Numbered from the stretch's first letter, positions 25,623 to 39,749 are shown. The stretch: 64,000 nucleotides of DNA from Pyrocephalus nanus (GCA_038380795.1 CM076266.1:33058145-33122144); one strand, 5' to 3'. Notes: a model not told the origin generated them from the sequence alone. Numbers and translations: made by a program.

Positions 25623-28600
25623 ATACTTTCAGCTACACTGCAGTTGCATAAAAACAAATGAATCCTAAAGAAAAAAAAAAAAAAAACCACCAGCCCCAAA
25701 CCAAACAACATCCAAAATGGAGAGTCAGACTCAGGACTGTGGTCTGTCTAAAGTAACCTTTGGCCCTAACAGTGACTAGTACCACAGAGAAGAAAAGTAT
25801 ACTGTAAGGCACAAGGACAGCATAACCTGGCCATAGGACATTTGGATTTTTCCTATAACTATGCCTTAAAATACTGTGGTAGAAGAGGGCATTTATCCTA
25901 ACTTCTGTTAATGTGTATGTTCTAATTAACCATGTAAATGTCTGGTTTTCTTTTCAAATGTATGCATTTAGAACAACATATCTAGTTTGCCACAAGTTCC
26001 CAAAGTTAATTATGCATTATTAAAAAAAAACCAAACCAAACAAAACAAAACAAAAAGAACACCACCAAACAAACCAACAAACAAACAAAAAAAAACACCC
26101 ACCCTTTTAAAATCAGTTATCTCCATTTATTGCCTTTCAATGCAGTTTTTTGTTCTTGCTGTAAGTTAAAGTGCATGATTTATTTATATACACACCCCCA
26201 CTGACTGCTCATCCCCTAATCTAACTAGCCTGGTTTTATTTTTTTCAGTCACTTGACACAAGGAATTCCCTCCAATGCTACAAAGCACTCCTGCCCATCC
26301 TGCAGTCCTTCTCTATTTTTACTGTATTTTCTTAAGAGTGATGCAGAACAAAATGAAGAATTCCTGTTATAAAGCAATATAATACAAACAAGCAGTAAGT
26401 ACTAACCAGAAAATGCTGCTACTGTTTTATAAAATTATTTTTGTTAATTTTGTCTTCTTTTTGTGTATTTTTTTTTTCTAAAAAGACAGACAAAAGCCTA
26501 ACTTGCCTGCTTTTCTAATGCAGCAAATGTAGTTAATTTAATATTCAGCAACATGCAATTAGGTCAAATTATGTATTCAGAAGATTTTACTTGGATTTGT
26601 TAGCTGCAGAATTTCATCTGCCATCACCATGTCTATTCCCAAAGGTTTGCTAGATAACCCCTGAAGTTCCTCAGCCTTCCTCCAATTCATTTTCTATCAC
26701 CCTAAAATTCTACCATCCTTTTATTCATCTTTTGAGTCACCACACGGCAACAGCATTAATAACATTCAGCCTACTACTCATATTACTACATCTTCCTGCT
26801 AATCTATTATGAAGTACAAGTTGCCAAGTCTCCAAGCAGCTCTGAGGACTGCACACACCCTAGGAGACACTACAGCCCTAAGTTACAGTACACTGCATCT
26901 CCTGCAGAAGGAACAATTCCAGTAAATCTGCCTCACGCTTCTCCATTAGATATTCTGAAATGTTTCTTACAGGACAGCACTTTTTGAAAGTCTAGGAAAA
27001 AAAATTACACCCAATCTAACCCAAAATAATAGTCTGTGTTACCTTTAGTTATATCTGAACCTTCTTCACCAGACCTAGTTGTAGAAACGCTCATAATAAG
27101 ACACAGTCTATTATAGTCTCTCATCTTGCATACCTTTCTTTACCCTTCTTTCTAGGAGAAATCTACTCTGAACAAGAAAAGGGTCCCAGACATCCTGTGA
27201 TCCAACAAACCTTTTCAATAGGCAGCAATATAACCAAGAAAAGGAGAGGTTATGCTTTGATGTGAAACATCAAGTTCTTATAATATTTCACTCAACCTGT
27301 CTGGGATGTTGTTACCACCACTAACTGATACAGTTTCTTTCTTCTCGGTCCTTAGCTGGGCAATCCAAAATTGGGCCAACAAGGCAGCTTGAAATACTAT
27401 ACATAGAGTGAAGTTCACTCCCATTGTTGAAAAAGCATGTGTCTCAAGTGACATTCTTCTAACCCCAAAAATCTGCAAACAGCAATTCCTCATATAGCTC
27501 ACATGCATTCCACACAAAGCCTGTGTCCATTTAAATGTCAGTTCAGAAATGCACCTGAGATATTTTAAGAAGCACTTCCATTTCTGGGATTTCAGAAAGT
27601 TCTTTGCTACACTAGGTTGTAGTCAGCCTACAGTCAGAAATTGCTCCAGTGGGTCAGACACAATTTTATAGAAAAAAGTGCTACATTTAGACTCCATTCT
27701 CACCACTTTTGCCTCTTTTTGAGAGAGGAATTTCTTCCATGTTTTTACAAACAGTTTGTCCTTGCTCATTTCAGCTACAGTATCTCCATCTAATATCATC
27801 AGAATCAATGGTTCTGAAACACTCCTATAGGAATCTTTTTTCCTTAAAGAATAGTATCAACTGTCATTTTTATCTTAAGAAGCAGTCTGCTAAACCAAAA
27901 ATAGCATTGATCTCCATAGTTATAAGCACATCTGAATACATCCAAGGAGGCAATACATTTCACCTTTCTAGTACTTATTATCAGCAAAAGCTTTAAAGAA
28001 TCACAGCAAGGGTAGGTAACAAACCAGAAACATTACTGCAACCAGGAAACAAAGCCATACAATAACTTAAGATGCAGACCATGCAATCATAAAATGCTTA
28101 AGAGAAACAATTCAGAATTGAATACTATAAGAAGAAGAATGGTACTTTATTTTGTTTGCAGAGTGGATCAATACAGTAAACACTGGATGTAAGAGTCAGA
28201 TTGGCTGCAGGTATGTAGCTTCCTTTCTTCCTTGAGCTACCACCTTGCAGTGATGAAATCCTTCAGATTTCATTTAATGAATTGCCAACTCTGCTAATTT
28301 CAGTCCATGGTTTTTGTTGTACTGCTACACCTTAACACTCACATACTTAAATATCAAGTTTCTCAGCCCTATGACTGCAAAGTAAAAATCTTAAAATGCA
28401 TGATCCTTGTGAACGAATAAAAATCAGAAAACAAATAAGAAAATAAATATAGCCTTTGAAGATTAACTTAAAAGTGCTGGAGACCAACAAAAACTGAAAT
28501 TTTAATTCTCTGGGGAGTAAAAAAAGATGAATAACAGATAATTGAGAATTAGGAAATCTTTGCGCATTTAACTCTTGAACATCATTGTTAGAATTTCTGC

Positions 28601-30950
28601 AGAAAAAATAATGGTTACTTTTTCCTATTATCTGCTAAATACATGAATTATCTACACACACACGAATCTTCTGAAAGATGGACCTTAACCAAGAGTCTCC
28701 CTAAGTCTTCTTAATAACACTAGGTAACAAATTGCTCACCAGGATGTGGATCAGGCTTTCCAGCTGCCCTTCCAGGAGGCTGTCCTATCACAGGTTTGAA
28801 GTTGTTCAGGACAGAGATACTGATTCTTTACAGACAGTCTGCTTTCTGAGGACCTACTGTAATACGGGTTTGATCAGATGGAGACAAGCAAACAGTTCAC
28901 TTTTCTTCATCACTAATACAGGCAAAAAACCTTATCCACAAGTCCTCTGAAGAGTGTATGATGTAGTATTGAACACACCATTTCATTCTTCATGACTCAA
29001 AGGCGTTTCAGCATGAAACCGCTCCTCAACTAAACGTGGAAAAGCCTCAACTAAATGTGCATTCAATCCTACTGACATCAGCTGAGGCTTTGGTCTAATC
29101 ACCAAACACACATTAAGTTTTCCCACTGAATATATGCTTTCTGAATGGGGCCTTCGTCAATTTGTACATCGAGGAGCTGAAAAGAGAAGGGCATCTATGC
29201 TACATGAATGATGAGATAACAAAGATGCTGAAACATTACAAAAATAACATAAGTACAGTTTATGTCCTGAAGCAGGCAATAGTCAGTGTACTAGAACAGG
29301 TTCTCCTACATACTTTTTGGGACTCCTCCACATAAAACCATATTCTGTAAGATCAAGGTCTTCACTTGGTAGAAGTCTCACTCCTGTGCAACATCAATGA
29401 CAGAATAAAGAACTGACAATAAATTTAATAGATTAAATTGATCAAATTTTCAACCAGGCAACAATTTCCCAGAGAACGAAAATGGCAACTTATTAGGGTG
29501 GATTTTCTATCTTACAGTTTAAAAAAACCCCAACCACTCCCACCACTCCCAATTGTCAGTTTTCATTTAAACCCTAATGTTACAGATGAACTCCCTATCA
29601 CAATGAAATACCCTGGCACCATCATGCAGGTTTCTTGAATGAAAAAAAAAAAAACAACAACAGAAAAAGAGGATGTAGTGTTTCCAAGCAATTACTGCAT
29701 GTAATCACACAGATGGCCTAAAGAAGCCAACAGATACAAAAGTCACATGCTAGGTATTTGATCCTTTAAAAATTACATCTTGATGGTGTCTTCAGTGTCT
29801 ATGCAACCTTATGTTTTTCTTCTTCTCAAAAAAGCCCTCCTCTTCCTTTAACATAGTATTACAATTTATCCAATTCCATTACCTGCTAAGAGAGCTGACT
29901 TTGTAAGAGTACCTTTTCGATAGCTCATCTCTGTACAGTACTCACGTACTGTTCTGCAAAGAAATAGAGCCAGATGATGCTGTACACATTTTCTGAAGCT
30001 ACCATTTTAGAAACACTATGAACAACTAGGAAAAACATGCCTGCATAATTTTTAACAAAACAATATGGAATCTGATCCGATGCATTAATGGTCCATAATG
30101 TTATTGAACAAGACTACAAGAGAGACACTTTACTTGCACTTGCTTGTCAGACAATTACTTTCTGCTACTGTAATACTTCACTTGCATACTTCCAAGGAAG
30201 ACTCATGAACGCACAGGTTCATTAAGAGAATGAGAGAATCGATTGTAAAATGGAAAAGGCCGAGTGAGGTCATATTTCAAAGAGATGAATATGGTACACT
30301 CCATTATGTTGTAATCAGCCTCTCTCTTTCATCCTAAGAACTGTAATAGTCTATCCTAATTTTCTAGAAAAAAAATTTTCACTGCCTGTGTTGTACCTTC
30401 ATCCCAAATACAGTGAAGAATTCAAATGTGCTGCAGGCAGTTTCCATTTACCATGGTCTTTGGAGCAGACGGTATTGATGTTACTGACCATTTTTCTCCT
30501 TAATAAGAAAAACATTCAAATGCTACTAATATTGCTGCCTTGGCAAACCACATTTTATAGATGGGACTTGCCCTGTACATGACACATAGAACATCAATCA
30601 AGGCTGAATTTTATTTCAATTTATTATGGTTGCTGTCTAAATGAAAAAATGCTTATATCGTTAAAATGTCTTACAATATAAATGTGCAAATGATGTAATC
30701 ACCCATTTTGTGAGAAAATTCTGATTTTGATTAAAAATATCTACAGCTGAAGTTCTAAACATTTAATAAATGTGATAACAAAAAAACACAAGCACATTAA
30801 GAAACCACAGTAATTGCTATCTGGTGTAATATCTTGGGTTTGTGCTTGATAGCTTTTATCTTTAGAAGATGAGTTTATAAGGTATTCTTTTAAAATGCTA
30901 AGAACTGCCTTTTTGTTCAAATCATCCAGAATAAATTACTTCAATCTTGA
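25623..30950. other. AT-rich non-coding DNA
   Basis: No exon, RNA gene or transposon recognised. It contains an A16 run (25671-25686), the A/C-rich tract at 26.02-26.10 kb and a short A-run near 29641. ORFs are at most 95 codons and show no known motif. Confidence 0.6.
26022..26100. repeat. A/C-rich (CAAA)n-like low-complexity tract
   Basis: About 80 bases consist of A and C with a single G: CAAAA and CAAAC units between A9 runs. It is a degenerate microsatellite, and its reverse complement is TTTG-rich. Confidence 0.85.
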
Positions 30951-30954
30951 CTTC

Positions 30955-31021
30955 ATTCAAGACCTCACATGGGTGGTTTTAAGTTATCATTCAAGACCTC
31001 ACATGGTTTTTTCAAGTTATC
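30955..31021. repeat. 34-bp tandem duplication (2 copies)
   Basis: Two adjacent copies begin ATTCAAGACCTCACATGG and end AAGTTATC. The first copy is 34 bases and the second about 33, differing in the middle (GTGGTTTT against TTTTTTC). This is a recent local duplication with no known element identity. Confidence 0.9.
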
Positions 31022-31642
31022 ATTTATCACAGTTCTTTGCTATAGCCAGCTGTCTCCAGAATCAAGCTGGTGGCCTGCAAAAGCCGTACAAGCTTTCCCA
31101 GCTAAGCAACTCTGGAACACCGCACAGTTACCAAGGCATAGAAAGCAGCACCTTATAAGAAAGTAGACAATACTCAATTTGGTAACTGGTAAGAGTGCAC
31201 AAACCTGTCTTATGTGTAGAGACAGAATTTCATGCCTGGCAGAGTCCCACTGGCACATGCTGCATCCTGCATCCCCAGAAGCCGGCTGTGATGATGGCTG
31301 TCCTAACTGCTGCCTCCAGCATGGCACAAAGCAATGCATAGCAGGTAATGGCCGTGCTGTGGTGAGCACTATAGATGATCAGGTCAACCCAATGGTATTG
31401 AAAATTCATTAAGCTTTTATATTCTCTCTATATCACTAGCTTACGGTTATTATATAAATACAATATTCCCCCCTTATAAACAGCCAGCTTTTTCCTGTTG
31501 CATTTATTTGGCAAAGCTCAAAAAAATGGTTACAGAAGTTCATAAGCATACAGTACACCTGAAACAAAATCCAAACAGTTTCTACTAGAAAATGAGAGTT
31601 TATCATGGATCTGCAGGTAACTGGTTCTCCCCCTCTACTTCA
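31022..31642. other. Slightly GC-richer non-coding stretch with one donor-like site
   Basis: Composition is a little higher in GC than the neighbourhood. A frame at 31179-31344 is cysteine-rich and ends at GCAG|GTAATG, which looks like a donor, but I saw no matching acceptor and no recognisable domain. It is recorded as a weak exon candidate only. Confidence 0.25.
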
Positions 31643-32128
31643 CTTTTGTAAGAACCCACTGGGAATACTGCATCCAGTTCCAGGGCCCCAACAAGAAGAA
31701 GGATGATCAGAGGACTGGAGCACCTCTCCTGTAATGACAGGCTGAGAGAGTTGAGGTTGTTCAGCCAGGAGAAGAACAGGCTCCAGGGACACCTTAGAGC
31801 AGCCTTCCGGTATCTAAAGGGGGCTACAACAGAGTTGTAGAGGGATTTTTTACAAGAATGTGCAGTGGCAGGACAAGGGGTGACAACTTTAAACTGAAAG
31901 AGGGAAGGTTTAGATCAGATATTAGGAAGAAATTCTTTACTGTGACAGTAACACGGCACTGGACCAGGTTGCCCAGAGAGGTTGTGGATCTCTGGATGTG
32001 CTCAAGGCCAGATGTGATAGGGCTTTGATAAACCTGGTGTAGTGGAAGGTGTCCCTGCCCATGAGAGAGGGTTGGGACTAGATGATCTTTAAGGTCCCTT
32101 CCCATCCAAACAGTTGTTTGATTCCATG
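31643..32128 (+). mobile_element. CR1 LINE fragment, 3' end (5'-truncated)
   Basis: The sequence follows the terminal part of an avian CR1 retrotransposon. It starts near the segment equivalent to 'CACTGGGAATACTGCATCC'. It passes through the C-terminal region of the reverse-transcriptase ORF ('CAGCCAGGAGAAGAACAGG', then 'AGATATTAGGAAGAAATTCT' and 'TTGCCCAGAGAGGTTGTGG'), and ends in the 3' UTR block 'GACTAGATGATCTTTAAGG' and a decayed terminal octamer repeat. Several stops and frameshifts show it is dead. A 145-codon antisense ORF (32261-31824) is a shadow of it. CR1 copies are usually 5'-truncated and have no poly-A tail, as here. Confidence 0.93.
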
Positions 32129-34253
32129 TTTTTCTTACTTGAACAAGAGAATTTGAAACAGAGTTTGGATCCAACAAGCAAAAGAATGAACTGCAAAAAT
32201 GGTCTCTCACCATGACAAGATGTGACGAAAATATGGGCAGTAGGGTAGTATAGCTACACATTGCACAACTTAGTGCTGCAGCTTGTCAGGTAACCACTGT
32301 TTATGCAAAGTCCCAGCATCTTTCATGAGAGTGAAACCTCTTGCACGGCATTTTATCATAGTCAAGAACTGAGGAGCAATTTCAATTTGGCTTTAAAAGA
32401 GAAAAAAGATAAATAACTGCAAATGAAGGAAGTGTATGGAAGCTACATGACAGGTAAACGGGACTTTTATAAGGTTGCATATTGTAAAGTTTGCCAGAAT
32501 GTGTTGAAAGAAGAGTCAGTGTCCTGGTTAAATCATATCCTGCTGAGTTGTCCAACTGTACAACTAAAATACTCGTATTAATTCCTTTAAACAATTAGAG
32601 AATGAAATCCAAAATATTATTACAAGTATGTTGGCTTAGGACGGTCTTTTTTTCAGATTTAATAACAGATACAGTAGTCTCAACTTCAAAGGCTGAAGAA
32701 TTTTTTTTGTGGTTATTCACACCCTGGAGGCTACAGAGCTGTTATCCTATGGAAATCCTACAAAATCTAAACTTTACTGTACATTTCTGACAGACATTTT
32801 AGAAGAGAAAGGAAGGATATTTCGGTAGTTATGGAGCTGGCCTGACATTTAGAGGATCCTAATTTAATTTCCATGTCTGCCAGACTTCCCTTCATAATTC
32901 CAGGCAAAGTAAATCACTTTCCTTTCCCTAGTTACTCATCCTTAAAGTAGGGGAGACCATTTAAATACCTGAGTTGTGCAAGTTTTAAAAGAGAAGAAAA
33001 TACCCTTTTCTTCTGTCTTTTTATATTTTCCTCAGGTAGAAATTCACCTAAAACTACATCTTCCACAGGTCTTGATTGTATTCTGCTTCATTTTTGAAAT
33101 CAACAAAACACACTATTTATAGGTAACACATGTGATATGTTGCAGGTCTTTATGTCATTGGAGAGCCTTCTATTTCAAAAATCCTTCGCTGTGATAAGAC
33201 AAGATATAGAAGAATGAACATAGGGGAAGCTAATAAACAAAATTCATTCATGGGTCATTACTTCCAATAACTTTGTTATATAAATAGTCTACTCATCTAA
33301 TAATGGCGTCAATTAACATTTAATTATCACACAATGCATTTGTAATGTACTGAAGGCATTAAAAGTTCTGCATGAATATCACTATTGTTGCCTTCCTAGA
33401 AGTGCCACAATTTACAAGAGAAGTACAGACATTATCCACTTGATTAAAAAATTTCTGGTCTTTTCCCACACTCCTTTTCGATTAGGTTTCCTTGCCCTAG
33501 AAGGATTGAAAAAAAAGATACTTTATTATATGTGGAAGCTCCCAACCTGCTGGCTGATGATGACCATCAGCCTTGCTTTTGAAATCCATAAGCACACTAG
33601 TGCAACACTAATACAGAGGGGAAAGAGGTCCCTGTGATTTTGCTGAGAAAGCAAGTGATGAGAATTCACTGTTTAAGTGCACGTATGTCAATCCTTTTTA
33701 CAAGGTAGAACAAAACAAGTTTTCCCAAGATAACCCTGCTCTCGTTGGCTGTGATAGTTGTAACTTGGTAGATCAAAATGCCGTGTGAAAGCCCTACCCT
33801 CACTCCTCTATCTTATTGTTTTCCAAGCTAATGCATTCTTTTCTGGCCCAGAAAATTCAGAAGTTAACTGTTAAAGAGTATCTTTCTGATGTGGTTGCTT
33901 TTATCCTGTAAGACAGTAACTGAGTATTGATGACACAATAACTCCCTCAATTACTCAAACACCAACAAAGCACATCCTAACAAGGACTTCCGCATTCTGG
34001 TGTCATTGTAGCAACTGACTGGAGTACACAGAGGTAATTTTTTGTCCCATGGGTTTGACCTGAATCCTAATGAAATTAACTGCTAGAAGAAAACAAGCCA
34101 ATACAAGCCACTAGTTTTCAGGGCATGCTGCAAAACCTGCTGAAAAAAATCAGCAGATGCTTCGTCTAGAAGACAGAAAGGAGGGAGGCCAGAAAGCTCA
34201 TGGAAATCTAAACTGGACCTCACTGTGCTTTGATAGTGAAGTGATAGAATAAA

Positions 34254-34260
<7 letters not shown>

Positions 34261-34298
<38 letters not shown>
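34261..34298. repeat. Poly-A run of 38
   Basis: 38 uninterrupted A residues are preceded by AATAAATAAATTT. This could be a length-unstable homopolymer or the tail of an old retroposed copy, but the upstream sequence is not recognisable as a transcript. Confidence 0.9.
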
Positions 34299-34301
<3 letters not shown>

Positions 34302-34925
34302 TTAACGTAAGACAGAGATCTAAATATAAAATCCTGCCAACACCCATTATCCTCAAAACATATTTTAGGTCATGATAGGACTTCTGCCTGTGGGTTCATC
34401 TGAGCCACGAAAAGAAAATAACTCAAGAAAAATGAAATATACAAAAAATAAAGCTGCTGCTCAGCTATTATTTTCCGCACAAGTATTGTCTTATTTTAAA
34501 TTTACTGTTAATACACTATGTTAGCAGTTGTCCTTAATAAGCACTGCATACCTCCAAGAAAACTGCATACACTGACAAAGATGCTTCTAGTTTTGCACAA
34601 CACATGGCTTTTTTATACGGTTTGTTCTCACTTGAAAACTACTCCCTCACAAAATGAAAATTCAGCAGAATCTCTAATAGCTTTCATATTTCAGTCTAAT
34701 AGGTAGCATGGCATTGCACTGCCACCCACCTTTGCTACAATATTGCACAGCACATTTAACAGACATTTGCTTCTTTCACTCAGTCCTTATGTGCAGCTTC
34801 TGCAGGACCTTAGTATTAGCATTTAACAGAGTCTATGAGCATAAAGCACATTTATGAACACCTGCTAGAACATTTTATTTGCCTTAAGAGTTTTATTATA
34901 ACTGTTAAATTTTCTTGCTATGCTT

Positions 34926-34998
34926 TATGGGCCAAATCATGGTCCAGTTTTAGCCTCAACTGCCATTTACTTCAACAGGAAGCAGATTTGATTGTATG
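34926..34998. repeat. Possible ancient amniote interspersed repeat
   Basis: The segment opens GGGCCAAATCATGGTCC and contains TGCCATTTACTTCAACAGG and AGCAGATTTGA. This layout resembles a widespread reptile/bird repeat family built on 'GGCCAAATCC..', 'CCATTGACTTCAATGGGAG' and 'CAGGATTTG'. The match is from memory, diverged and short. The family name is not assigned. Confidence 0.35.
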
Positions 34999-37900
34999 TG
35001 GGTTTCCATATGAAATCAATACAGCTTTAAACAAAATGGGATCACTGGTAAGCACAATACTGGATAGCAAAAGCTGGCACTGAGAAGCTCTAAACATCCA
35101 CTGAACCCAGTCTTCAAATGCTATTAAAAACAATTAAACAAATAAATCCCATACTCACAAGCCTGTAACCTTCACACTGCAACACAAAACATGACTGACT
35201 CTGAGGCCAGAAGTACAAGGCATGCAAGTACAATACATCCCACCCACAAATGGCTTGGTGGAATGTATTACTATCAACTACTCCCTCTCAGATCACTCAC
35301 TAATGCTGCTGTCACCAAAATTTGGTCCTCTGAATTAAAGCCATCAAAGGCCAGAATGCAGCCATGTCAGCACTGGTCTCCCATGCCTGTAGCCACTGCC
35401 TTCTTCAACAGTACAGGACAGGCTGAAACAAACTGTTCAGAGCCAGAAACTGTAGCTGGGGAACAACAGTCCAAGCTAGATGTTGCAGAGGAAGCCATGT
35501 CCTGAGTCTGACTGTTCTGAAGGTATTCTCTACAACTGTTCCTCTTTGACAGAGTTTCACCATCATTATTGGAGATGTTAATAATACCCCTGTGAGACCG
35601 AATGAGACTGCATAAAAGCAAAAAACACAGCTCCTCATAGCTTAGGAAAAGAGAATAACAGAGGACGCCAGGAAGTCTACATGGAACTCCTTTAAGAAAA
35701 TTTGATTGCATTTGAAAATACATAGAGTTTACTTTGACCATCACTATCAATAGACCAAAAATAGTAAGACAGCTAGAAAACAATGGACAATATGGCAATG
35801 CCACATCTGTTTCACAAAAGCTTGACAGTAGATGCTCGATTCAATGCATACTATTAAGCTCCCCAAAATTCAAGCAATTATCAAAATGAAATTATAGACA
35901 CGATGATGAATGGCGACAAATGAAATGTTAACAGATCTAGCACCGTACAAAAAAAAAATATTGATTTTCTCTGATTACTACTTAGGTGATAAGAGTGTAT
36001 GAGGTCCTAGTTGCCTGCTTGCTCTAGATTTTATTAATGCTCCAATATCAGACACCCAATTTGGAAATCAATGCTTACTTCATCATTTTTCTCTGAAGGA
36101 TCCTATTATTCACAATTGATTTAACAGAAATGAAAGGCTTACCATTAACAAGACCCAGCTGCTGACACTTCTCAGATGAATTATTGAACTTCTGAAAGTG
36201 AATTAACTTAACCATCACCAAGACTTATTGTCTGATGTTTCTTATGCCAAAGTCACTGTATTTATAATTATAGAACCAAGTAGTAGAAAGTAGCTTCTTT
36301 GCCACCTCCTTCAACACCCATCACATACACCAAGTAAAAATTAAGCTCTGTAAAAATAAAAGTTATGCACCAAATCCAGTCAGTCTCCAGTTATATCTTT
36401 GTCTCTGCCTTTTTACACCCTGAATCTTCATCTTCTTTCTAAAACTCATAGATACTGGTCATTTCAGGCTTCAGAAAAAGGAAATTCAATTTATGGCAAG
36501 TTACATCTTCTGTCAATGAGATTACTACCGTCAAGGATCCCTAAGGCTGACCATGCCCTACCAGAAAGTCTACAGAAGACTATTATTAATTCCCATTAGG
36601 TACAAAATGAAGATCCATCTTATGAATTGAGATAAAAGTAACAAATATTAGACAATTTCAAGTAGAAGCAGTGCCACGATTCCACCCCAAAAGCAGTGTA
36701 AATGTACAAAACAGAAAGCTTAAGTTTCAAACTTGCCACCTGAACGAAGGGGCTATCTGCTCAGAACATATATCCATCATGCCCATTTTCCAGTTTAAGA
36801 AGGCATTCACCCAAGGTGAATTCAGTTCCTCAAATAAGAGCCTTTGCTCTGCAGATTACAAACTGATCAGAGGTTCGGTACCAGGAAACAAGTTTGGAAG
36901 GGCAGTCCATCAGACTGGCCTCTGTTTTGTAATCCTACGAATTATCAACCTCACCCTCAAACACTATGCATTCCCTAGCAGGTACACTGCTAATAATGCT
37001 CTTCATGAATCATCATTGAGAAGTGGCGATAAAAACCGATATAACACTGCTCGGCTGCACTGATTACAAACAACTTACTGTCAAGTGCACAGAGAGTTGT
37101 GCTAAGCAACATACTATCCTTCAGTCAGGGACAGCAGGACCACAGCTGCCTGGTGATGCATTGAGAACAACTGTTCAATAGTCAAAACAAGTGAACATTT
37201 CAGGTTTTACTGGATTTTTTGCTAATCTGTACTATCTGGCAGAATATGCTTTCAAAATGGTAGAATGGCAACTGCTTTCTCATACTTGCAGAGCTCAGCA
37301 ATTATACTTACCTCTGGCAACTCCTCTGAACACTTAACCTCAAGACCAAGTCCACACTCCAGATCCAATATACTAAGGAACTCTTCTGGATTAATAACAC
37401 AAATTATTGCTCCTTTTTATTGTGGAATGGTGAGATAACATACCTGTTCTGTCTTTTTCACACAAGCTGAAAGTCAACAACTGTCCAAAATCACTAGAGC
37501 CTCTTCTCAAAGCCCTCAATGGATTTGAGTGCTTTCACACTGCTGGAGGCAAAACACCTGGGCCTTTTTTTACCAGGGTTAGTATCTGAGGAAGATAGTC
37601 CTAGAGCAAACCAATCACTTCTTGAATACTGTATTTCTCCTTCCCAACCCCCTCCATCTGTTTTAACCCCTATTTTACTGGAACTAACTTTAAAATTCTG
37701 CTTTGGTCATTGGATAAACAGTTTAAACATTAAAGAAATTGGGAAGGAAAGAAGATAGACAGAGCTTCCAAGCTTCTAAGTCTTACTGTTGAAAAAACAG
37801 GCCAAAATAATATGATTATTTTGAAAATATTTAGGTTCTACAGAATAGCACTTTTGAAATGGAAGCTGGCTGGTCATAACTTAAGTCTGCTTAATTTTGG

Positions 37901-39749
37901 TATCTGCATAAAACATATCTCAGCAAGTAGGTTATAACTATTTTTTAAAAAAGACATGGACATTGGCAGATTTCCTGCCTTTTTTACACTCATTTCTTCC
38001 AGTATTTCCCACATTGCGAAATAACTCTTAATGCTATAAAGACAGCGCAGATTGCAAAATTGGTCCTAGTGGTTCCAACGGGAGTAACGTGGTCAGAATT
38101 TGGCATTCAATGAAGTTTCCATTTCTACATAGGTTTCATTTATTTTTCAGTTTAAAAATAAGACCATATTTTGGCATGTAACTAGAGCTGCTCCTACAAC
38201 TCAAAAGAAATAACACTGCTGGCAAGCCTCAAAGCTGTTCCAAGACAAACTGTGTTGGCAGAACTTTTTCTAAAAGTTCTTCTTGACTAGAGGCAGAATT
38301 CAACACCAGCATAAATGGGAGAAACTTCACTGAAAACAGTTATGTTACACAAAGTTTATATAATGCAAATATATTTAGCTGACATGGAATTTAAATTCTG
38401 ATGAACGGATTCTGTTTATCTTCGACATGTACATAATAACTTAGCACCAAACTCTATAATCATTCTTCTGTGAATAATGTTCTTCCTCCTACAAAAATGA
38501 TACTGTGCTATTTACAAAGTACACGGCCATGCTGCACGTTTTTTTAACATAAGTTATCCAATTAGGATGTGATCAAATTGAAGTAGCAAGATCTATATTT
38601 CTGCATCAATTATAGGCACAGAAGAAAATAACAAATCTGACATTTCACAACTTTTGAGGGTTTGATTTTGTAACCTACTTTCTAAAATACCTTTTTTGCA
38701 TGATATACCCAAGGCTTTTTTAGAGCATGAATACGTTAACCAACATGCGGCAGTGCTTCGTCAACACAGATCACAGCAAGATTTGATTCTCAACTCCACC
38801 ACAGCACAGACAATGATGAAACCATTCAGGTACCTTAACAAAGGTGCTCATGCCCTTGGATATCCAAGATATAGCTGGATGATGAATGTGACAAAGTACT
38901 TACAAGGAAACCTGCTTTTTATTTTAGATCAGCTGTTAAAAGCAACTGAATTGACTTCCTCTTACCAGAAAGAGAGAAAGCTATGTGACAGTGATATCAG
39001 GCTGCTGAGATAAGCTTAGGGGTTTGAGGAAAGGGTCACAGTAACACCCTCTTTTTTACCTCCTTCCTGGGAAATGCAGATTGTTCTTACTGTGAAAGCA
39101 GAGTGGGGAACAGGAGCATTAAATCAGCTACTGCAGGCAGGCTTCAGTGGATAAGTAGAAGCATGGTAACTGAAAATATAGCACTTTGCACAAGATACTG
39201 TTCCTTCCCTTCTTCAGTGGCTGTGCGATCCTAGATTTAGGAAGCTCAGAATTTTGTCAAGGTGACCCCTTTTTCCTAATGAACCCAGTTTGGAAAAGAT
39301 AACCTGATTTTTAGATTTCCATTTCTTTAACATATCCATATCTTAAGATTAAGAACTTAAATCTTAATTTCATTGATTTAGAAAAGAAAAAGGCATTTTC
39401 ATTGTTTGAGAATTATCATCTTCTCTAATATTGAGAACTGCTACAAACAAAGGAGGTGAGAGACCAACTCAAAGAAATTCTAAATCCAAGTTCTAAGCAC
39501 AGCTTGCTTACCCTACATTTGACTTGACCTTAAATGCAGTTGTTTGAGTATTGCATTGAAAATATTCAGTGCTTTGTTTGCCTTTATTGTCAAACTGTGT
39601 TTCTTTTAACCTGTTATACTGTTACTAAAGAAACAAATGACAAAGAAATGTAGACTGGATTTATTTACCTTAAGATCCTTAAGAACTTGTATCCAATGTA
39701 TCAACTTGTATCAACTCATGAAGTGCTTCAAATAATTCAACTAAGCACA

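Larger units (their letters stand above)
32129..39745. other. AT-rich non-coding DNA
   Basis: No exon recognised. The longest ORFs (35804-35367 minus, 145 codons; 36671-37063 plus, 130 codons) have no known motif and no convincing splice context. The stretch contains the A38 run at 34.26 kb and a possible ancient amniote repeat near 34.93 kb. Confidence 0.55.

Noticed and set aside
29200..29245. C/D snoRNA-like boxes (ATGATGA then CTGA)
   Set aside because: Boxes are too close together, no terminal stem or second box pair, and no guide complementarity could be assessed.
31179..31350. Cysteine-rich frame ending at a donor-like GCAG|GTAATG
   Set aside because: No acceptor with a pyrimidine tract in the right frame and no known domain. 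Kept only as a weak exon candidate.
31824..32261. 145-codon minus-strand ORF
   Set aside because: It is antisense to the CR1 copy at 31643-32128.
35367..35804. 145-codon minus-strand ORF overlapped by a 104-codon plus ORF
   Set aside because: No recognisable domain, no convincing splice sites, composition not coding-like.
36671..37063. 130-codon plus-strand ORF
   Set aside because: No recognisable domain and no exon boundaries; probably chance.
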